From Colletotrichum lupini (taxonomy: Eukaryota; Ascomycota; Sordariomycetes; Glomerellales; Glomerellaceae), in assembly GCF_023278565.1 (NCBI RefSeq), contig NC_064682.1, forward strand, positions 1,674,001 to 1,738,000: a stretch of DNA of 64,000 nucleotides. The letters run 5' to 3'. Below the pieces are notes generated by a model. The model was not told where the DNA came from and searched no databases. It saw nothing but the letters and a program-made list of their open reading frames with translations. Below are positions 58,001 to 64,000 of this stretch, in pieces. Both the position numbers and the translations under genes were made by a program. The number at the start of each line of letters is the position of its first letter. Positions within the stretch are counted from its first letter, which is position 1.

Positions 58001-60547
58001 ACGTCAGGTACGCTACACTATTCGTACTGTCTCTACGGATACAGATATGCGACTACGAATACAAAGTACCGGCTCGAGGTTCAAAGTTCAACAGCGGGGC
58101 AACGCAGCGACAGATGCCAAAACGCCAAGACAAATTTTCATGCCAACGCTCGATGGGGCTCTTTAGGATTGCACTCGAACCTGCATGGCTTGTCCCTTAC
58201 CTTATCTCAAGGTTGGACAAGGTCAGGGTTTGCACGAGATGTGCGCCGATGCTCGCCTCAACTAAACTCCATGGTTTGAAATTCCACGAATTTTTCTCAA
58301 GGTGTAAAGTTGCATTGATTGTACGGATATTTGCGCGACAGCTGCTTCTTCTTTTTTCCACTCCTCTTCTCGGTCTGTCTTGACGGGCGGCACGGCGGCC
58401 ACACCACAATCGCCGCACAAGACCAAAAGAGGCACCGCAGCCAGGCTCCTACTCGACGATCATGCACAATGACGAGCGACTCGATTCCTAGTCGTAGCTC
58501 TCACGTTAGATGGAACGCCCCTCCTCAGATTCGAGAAGGATGGTGTGGCTTACTCCAAGTTGATCGCGCACATCTGACGTCTTACATGAATGGTCTTACT
58601 TGGAGCTTCTTCTTCAACACAGCAATTCCTCTCAAACCCGCAGGAGCCAGGAGTAGTAGCATCATCATCATCATTATCATCATCAGGGTATGTCTCAATC
58701 ATCATTGAGAGCTGTGCATACTACAGGCGAACTCCGGAGACACAAGTCCGGGAAGTGGGTGGAAAGCATCAAGTGTTAGGCGAGCGAAACCTTTTACAGT
58801 TCAAACTTGCCTTCGAAGCATTTGAGTCCATTTATTTCTCGGCCATAATTCTACAGTGGAAGAAACATAATACGGAGTATGGACCCGGGCCAGAGCAGTC
58901 AGAAGCAAGCAACAGCTGGATTGACGACCACCCACAATTTTCATCGCATTCCCGAATCCCTTTAGCAGCTATCTTTGTCAATGAGTGACAACAGGCGAAC
59001 CGAACCGCTTGGCATCCATAAGCAAGATGATGCCAAGACCAAAGTCGCCAAATTACGACAGTGGCCGCGTCTGTTCAAAGATGAACAATAAGACGGCAGG
59101 TTCTCTGATTCATGCCGGATGGGACGTTTCTCCTATTTTGCAGAGGCGCAAGAGTTCAGAGTTGCAGTTGGGTTCTCCAGCGCAATCTTGGCCTGCTCCG
59201 CTTGTTTGTTTTGGCGCCCTGGACACGTTGGCTCTGCCTCGAATACCAAATACCATCCCGTGCTCCCCTCGCACCGGAATGGCGGGTGCCCACTACTTAA
59301 TTCCGTTACCGACATGAGAGGCATCGGGGCCCTGGCCGAATCGGACGGGCATGGGCCACCCGTGGGACGTGGGTGAAGGAGACTGCGCCACGAAGGTCCA
59401 GACTTTGGAGTCTCTGAGTCTTTGAGTCCTTTTCTGGAACTCCACATCCCAGCTTCCCGCGAATGCCAGAAACCTACTGTTTCTCCATGGTCGGTCGGCC
59501 TTGCCTTGTTGACCACGGGCACATACGATGCCATGCCATGTCATGCTATACTTTGGATTCGTGCCCGTTCTCGGTTACCGCTCTGGGCGCCCTAGATGCC
59601 CGGTCTCTTGACACAAAGTGAGTCGATTCGCTTAGCAGGGCTTTCTTCTCTGCATTGTCATCATCATTCCGGTACTTGATCTCCCGGCCCTAACCCTCGA
59701 GGAACCGATCTTGACCTGTGGAATGCTTGAACGCCTAGATGTGCAATAGTGTCCACAAAAATGCCTGCCACCTTCGTTTTACCTAGTGCACGTCTGTGGG
59801 TGTCCTGCCGCGGCAACCCAGCTCTGGTGAAGGCCTAACAAGGACAAACCCATTCATCTCACAACTTTTGACTACAGCCTCTGGATGCCTGACCGCAGTC
59901 CGATTCCAAAGAAACTAGCCGCTCTGGATTCGGTGGCCTCGACGCCTGAAAAGGCGGAATTCCCATTCAGCCGACGAATCCGCGGTCACGGCTAGCATCA
60001 ATCCGTGATCAACCTGGGAGTACCACAGCTTTGCTCCGGTTGCTTGTCTCCCCAACATCCGAGAGCCGACGAAACATCAACATCCAACCATCAGCCAATG
60101 CCGTCTAACACCGTCCACCATCCGACCCGAGGCCTCTTCACCTCCGCATCTTGCCCCGCATCACGCGAAGCTGTCGGTGGTATAATCACACATTTGGATT
60201 CGGCCCAATCAACTAACAACTCAAAAAAGAAGTAGTCAACTACAGAAGACACAAACCTTATCGTTTCTCATCCGAAGAGCCGGTTTGCGTCTTGACTCGC
60301 CAGCTAAACAGAGCCCCAAAAGACTTCAAACTACCTTTCCAGTCCACTGCGGTAGTTGACTTGCAGCTGAGCCGGAGGTGGCCTTCCAAGCTGTCAAGTT
60401 TCGTCAACGACATCGGACCCCAGCTAACCGACTCTCAACCTACTCGGTTCCCCCTCTCAGACTCGCAACTCGTGATATTCAGCTCGACCTTCACCCCTTC
60501 TAGATTCTAGATTCAGGTCTAGACTTTCCCAAACTCAACACAACCCC

Positions 60548-60650
60548 AACCACAACCACAACCACAACCACAACCACAACCACAACCACAACCACAACCA
60601 CAACCACAACCACAACCACAACCACAACCACAACCACAACCACAACCACA
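60548..60650. repeat. (AACCAC)17 hexanucleotide tract
   Basis: About 17 perfect units over 103 nt, purely C/A on the plus strand and G/T on the minus. Frames across it read as Asn-His, Pro-Gln or Thr-Thr repeats and, on the minus strand, Cys-Gly. A short minus-strand ATG frame through it is probably not a gene. Confidence 0.95.
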
Positions 60651-62348
60651 GCTGCCGATGAGTGAGCGGCCAAAAAGACAACGCTCGAGAGTCCACCTTG
60701 CCCCCTCCATTCTGCTACCTACCGCCCGCCTGCCGGACTAGACTGAAATACGTTCTCCGCTATATCTCACAGCGGCAAGGTATCATCTAGTAGTTGATCT
60801 CTGCATGACCAACCGGCTTGCGCGCCGTCATCAACAGACGTCGGTTGAATGAGGCTGAGCAGCTTCGGAGCGTGGGAGCGAAACTTTCTCGGCAATCACT
60901 GCAACCCAGAGAATTTCTTGATACCCAATCATTCAAACGAGGGAAGGAGAAACATTGGGTCAGCCTGCGGGTGGCGATCTGACACTCAACCCTCACGGAA
61001 GGCAACTTGAGGCTCCCTCATGACCCCGTAGGCTCTCTCCTAAACCTCGGTTTTTCGATTCAATCGGCGGCCTCTGCAGCTGAAAAAGATATCGTGTTCA
61101 TCGACACTTTGTTCATATCGAATACGCGCTTTAAGCAACAGGCCTCAGCTAGGCCACTCTTGTGACACCCAGTCGAAGAGGCAACCCGGTTCGGTAGGTA
61201 TATACCAAGCCAGTTCATTGAGGCTGTGCTCGCCGGCACAACATGTTTCACTGCAGCCAACCACGTGGTGGTGTGTAGTAACCCCCAATGTCTGACGACC
61301 CGTGGTGAGAAGATTCGACCTGGTGTCACCGAAACAAACCCGTCGGGACAATCTTCCCAGACTTTCTCGTTCTCGCAGCGCCCGCCGCGCGATACTATTG
61401 TCCGGGATTTGCGGATTGTCGTGTGTGTATGTGTGTGTAACAGTGTGAGAGGGCGTGGCGTCAGTTTGCCTTCCCGCCGCCAACGGGCTTGCGGGGCCGC
61501 AAGCGAAAGGCGGTCAGCTCACTGTCCGAAATCTCCGGCTGCAAAAAACAACTTACAATAGCTCTCTTGAACGAGCACATGACATCTGAACAAGTTTAAT
61601 CTCATCCAAACCTTTCTTTGGCTCAAGTAATATTGAACATTCAATGACACAACAACCGAGCACTGCTCTTTTTTGAAAAAGAGAGAACATGAAAAAAAAC
61701 ATGGTTCGGTTGTGCGTGTGTACTTTGCGCTACCCCTTCTTGGCAACGCTTGGCAAACGTTTAGATACTGTGCTTGCATGCAGCAATGCCTCCATCCCCA
61801 AGGGACTCCAGAGTCCAAGGAGATTTTTTTTTTTTAGATTTTTTTTTAAAAAAAAGCCAAGTCGATATCCTTTCCTTAGTTCCCGCAAGACTTGGCATGC
61901 CATACAGCATTGGCAAGGCGTTAGAGGCAGATCGTTACGTCTTGGCAATTTGCGACATCACGGGGAATTGGTGTGATGATTATCTCAACGACAGCCAAGA
62001 TTATGAATTTTGGAAAATGAAGCCCAAGGCTTTTTTCCTTCGGCCTTTAAAAAAAAAATGGAGGAAGGGGGGAAGTGCTTTATCTGCCTGCCAAGGAATT
62101 GCGTGATGGTCTGGTAAGGTTTCCGATGATATAGCATTATGGTGAATATTTAGGTTTGATATTTTTCTTGGTGTTTCTAGATTTGAATATGCGCGCATTG
62201 TACCTAAATGTCGATACTCTCTACTTTTTTGTGTGTCTGCCTTGCCTTTTGTTTCCAAACTGCCATCCGTAACTGCCGGCGCCCCGGTCTCAACCTACCA
62301 GCCCCAAGAAAGGGAAGCCGAAGGGTTCAACAGAGGGGGAAGAACGCC

Positions 62349-63740
62349 TTACCGTCTGCCCAAATCAACCCGTCTAACATGAACCATGTCTCCATCTGTA
62401 GCACCACCACCACCGCCACCGACGGGCTCAACACCAAAGAACCCACCAACGGCCTTCCTCAACGTCTCCTCCCAGAACCCGGCCACCACGCCCCTGAGGT
62501 CCCCGCCCGTCTGCTTGAAATCCGGGAAGGAATTCACCTCGAGCAGCCAGGGCCTAGCCTCCTCGTCGACGAGGAAATCCAGGCCAAACACCTCAAACGC
62601 GTTACCCAGAGGCTGGAAATGGATCGTCATCTCCCGCGCCGCGGCTTCAAAGACGTCGCCCGTGACGTCGCATATCCGCGCAAAGATGCGGTCCGCCGTG
62701 GCGGCGGGGAGACCGGAAGAAGAAGACGAAACGAGATCCCAGAACTGCTTCACGGGCGGCAAGGCAGATTCGCCTCCTCCCTGTAGGCAGGTGTTGGTCA
62801 GGTGGCCGTCCAGGTCCGCGTCCTCCCACGGCGCGCGGTAGGTCTTGCCCGCGAAGAGCGCCAGCATCGGCTTGTAGACGTAGACGTCGAGGCTCCCGAC
62901 GCAGAGGACGTACGTGCGGATGTGGAACTTGCGGGCGTCGGAGGGCAGGAGGAGAGGCGGGTGGATGTACGGCTGGGCGACGAAGTGGCGGAGGTGCGAG
63001 GTCGTGATGTAGTCCCCTCCTCCTTCGCGGTCACCGGCGGCGGTAGCAGCTCCCTCTTCTCCGTCTTCGTCGTCGCTGTCAGGCCTCTCCTCCTCCCACT
63101 CATCAAAGATACCCTGCAACTCCTCCATCGAACTAAACAGCCGAATCCCCTGCCCGCGATCACTCATCCCCGGCTTCAGAATCCACCACTCCTTTTCGCT
63201 CTCCTCTTCGATCCCTTCGTTCTTGTCCATGCTCTCCCGCAGATCAAACGCCTCGACGAGCGCGTCGTCGAGGAACTCGGCGTAGTCCACCTCAAAGTGC
63301 TCCCCGCGCTTGACGTGCGTCTTGAGCGACGAGGAAGGGTGCTTGGCGATCCAGTGGTCCACCGTCGACGACAGGTAGTGTTTTCGAATCAGGGCTTTGC
63401 GGATGACGTAGCTGTTTACGAGGGACGTGGTCGGGTGCGCGGCGACGTGGTCGAAGTCGAGGGACTCGTAGGGCGCGATGTGCAGGATCTTCGTGTCGGG
63501 CGAGGGGAGGCTGACGGCGAGTTTCGCGGCGTTCTCGGCGTCGTCGTTGGCGGTTTCCTGCGGCGCGGGGAGGAGAGAGTATGCTCCAGGGAAGAGGCGT
63601 TCCATGGCCTCGAGGATGAGCGGTTGGACGTACGGGTCCTCGTAGTTGATGATGGCGTGGAACTTTGGGTTTGCGACTGTCGTCTCCGTCGTCGTGTCAG
63701 TGGTCGACTGCTGCCGGGCACCAAAGGTGGAACTTCGCAT
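62349..63740 (-). CDS. Tubulin-tyrosine ligase domain protein
   Basis: ATP-grasp family protein; members ligate amino acids to tubulin or other proteins. From the ATG at 63740 it has 463 residues. The frame extends to 63914 but only with a TTG, and a TGTAG acceptor-like site near 63813 suggests an upstream exon is possible. The fold begins HAIINYEDPYVQPLILEAM. Nucleotide-binding motifs seen are WWILKPGMSDRGQGIRLF, FVAQPYIHPPLL, KFHIRTYVLCVG, NTCLQ and FGLDFLVDEEARPWLLEVN (metal-binding D and E/N). An acidic loop (EEERPDSDDEDGEEG) interrupts the domain. It resembles the C-terminal part of yeast Pby1 but without the SurE-like half. Substrate is unknown. Domain call is firm; the N-terminus is not. 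Confidence 0.85.
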   Translation of the reverse strand: MRSSTFGARQQSTTDTTTETTVANPKFHAIINYEDPYVQPLILEAMERLFPGAYSLLPAPQETANDDAENAAKLAVSLPSPDTKILHIAPYESLDFDHVAAHPTTSLVNSYVIRKALIRKHYLSSTVDHWIAKHPSSSLKTHVKRGEHFEVDYAEFLDDALVEAFDLRESMDKNEGIEEESEKEWWILKPGMSDRGQGIRLFSSMEELQGIFDEWEEERPDSDDEDGEEGAATAAGDREGGGDYITTSHLRHFVAQPYIHPPLLLPSDARKFHIRTYVLCVGSLDVYVYKPMLALFAGKTYRAPWEDADLDGHLTNTCLQGGGESALPPVKQFWDLVSSSSSGLPAATADRIFARICDVTGDVFEAAAREMTIHFQPLGNAFEVFGLDFLVDEEARPWLLEVNSFPDFKQTGGDLRGVVAGFWEETLRKAVGGFFGVEPVGGGGGGATDGDMVHVRRVDLGRR

Positions 63741-64000
63741 AGGAAGTCTGGTCGACGAGCGAGTGATTTCTGTCTCTGCCTTTGCAGGCGCCTCAGCTTG
63801 CGGGCTGTCACTACAGATGATAAAGGGGGTAAGAATATGATTCTCGTAATGATTTATTGTCTTCTCCAAAAAGCAATCGAGAGCGGTAAGAGTACATGCC
63901 GAGCTTGCCCCCAAGAGGAGTCCCTCTATATGTCTTGATCGTCTCTTTCATCTCGAGCTCTTTACGCTTCATGCATCCGTGTAATAACGCATCCTGACAT
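63741..64000. other. Upstream edge of the ligase-domain gene
   Basis: Could hold a first exon or leader of the minus-strand ligase gene. A second minus frame with an ATG near 63951 is also open for about 45 codons and ends at the TGTAG. No choice can be made from sequence alone. Confidence 0.4.

Larger units (their letters stand above)
54957..62348. other. 7.4-kb interval without a supported gene
   Basis: The first kilobase should be promoter and leader of the Ca-ATPase gene. Beyond it open frames of 100-170 residues appear on both strands but show no domain motifs and no splice-consistent chain. Contents seen: a 16-bp palindrome at 55740-55755, CTCCGTACGGAG at 56659-56670, a CAT-rich run near 58660, a (AACCAC)17 tract, and T/A homopolymers at 61824-61856. 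Decayed or lineage-specific genes cannot be excluded. Confidence 0.45.

Noticed and set aside
58655..58685. CAT/ATC-rich run coding for an isoleucine stretch
   Set aside because: A short imperfect microsatellite inside a spurious frame; no sign of a gene.
62802..63938. 378-codon open frame antisense to the ligase-domain gene
   Set aside because: The opposite strand has intact ATP-grasp motifs; this frame is Val/Arg/Glu-rich shadow sequence.

Overview
The window is nuclear DNA of a filamentous ascomycete, most likely a Sordariomycete. The genes carry short GT-AG introns (about 48-85 nt, one of 198 nt), long CT/AC-rich leaders and GC-rich third codon positions. The proteins are typical of filamentous fungi: complex I ESSS subunit, Aim21, Tvp18, a P2B calcium ATPase and a Dna2 helicase-nuclease. 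The genus cannot be fixed from sequence alone. No transposon, rRNA, intact tRNA or CRISPR array was recognised.

Left third (1-28 kb): a three-exon membrane protein of unknown function (+). Then an ornithine cyclodeaminase/mu-crystallin family gene (-) and a small single-exon hypothetical gene (+). TVP18, a Golgi membrane protein, has four exons, one of only 16 nt. A 5.7-kb gene-poor stretch leads to AIM21 (actin patch, two exons). Next come a three-exon cytochrome P450 (-), a single-exon F-box/beta-propeller protein (+) and a two-TM protein of unknown function (-).

Middle (28-42 kb): DNA2, with at least four exons, has two MluI cell-cycle boxes just upstream. The complex I ESSS subunit and a mitochondrial branched-chain aminotransferase (-) follow. 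The aminotransferase has a perfect Leu3-type CCGG-NN-CCGG site upstream and shares a divergent intergenic region with a SCY1-like pseudokinase (+).

Right third (42-64 kb): a 4.5-kb gene-free interval precedes a Sir2/Hst1-class histone deacetylase (+). A P2B calcium ATPase (-) lies convergent to it. About 7.4 kb without a convincing gene follows, containing a (AACCAC)17 tract, and the window ends with a tubulin-tyrosine-ligase-domain protein (-).

The genes are mostly housekeeping and do not form a pathway cluster, and I see no evidence of a secondary-metabolite cluster around the lone P450. The points most worth a second look are regulatory: the Leu3 site at the aminotransferase, the MCB pair at DNA2, and CCTTA and TACTCCGTAC-type motifs recurring between genes. 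At protein level they are the Ser-rich insert in the cyclodeaminase-like protein, the acidic repeats in Dna2, and the duplicated motif in Aim21. I found no clearly new biological system.
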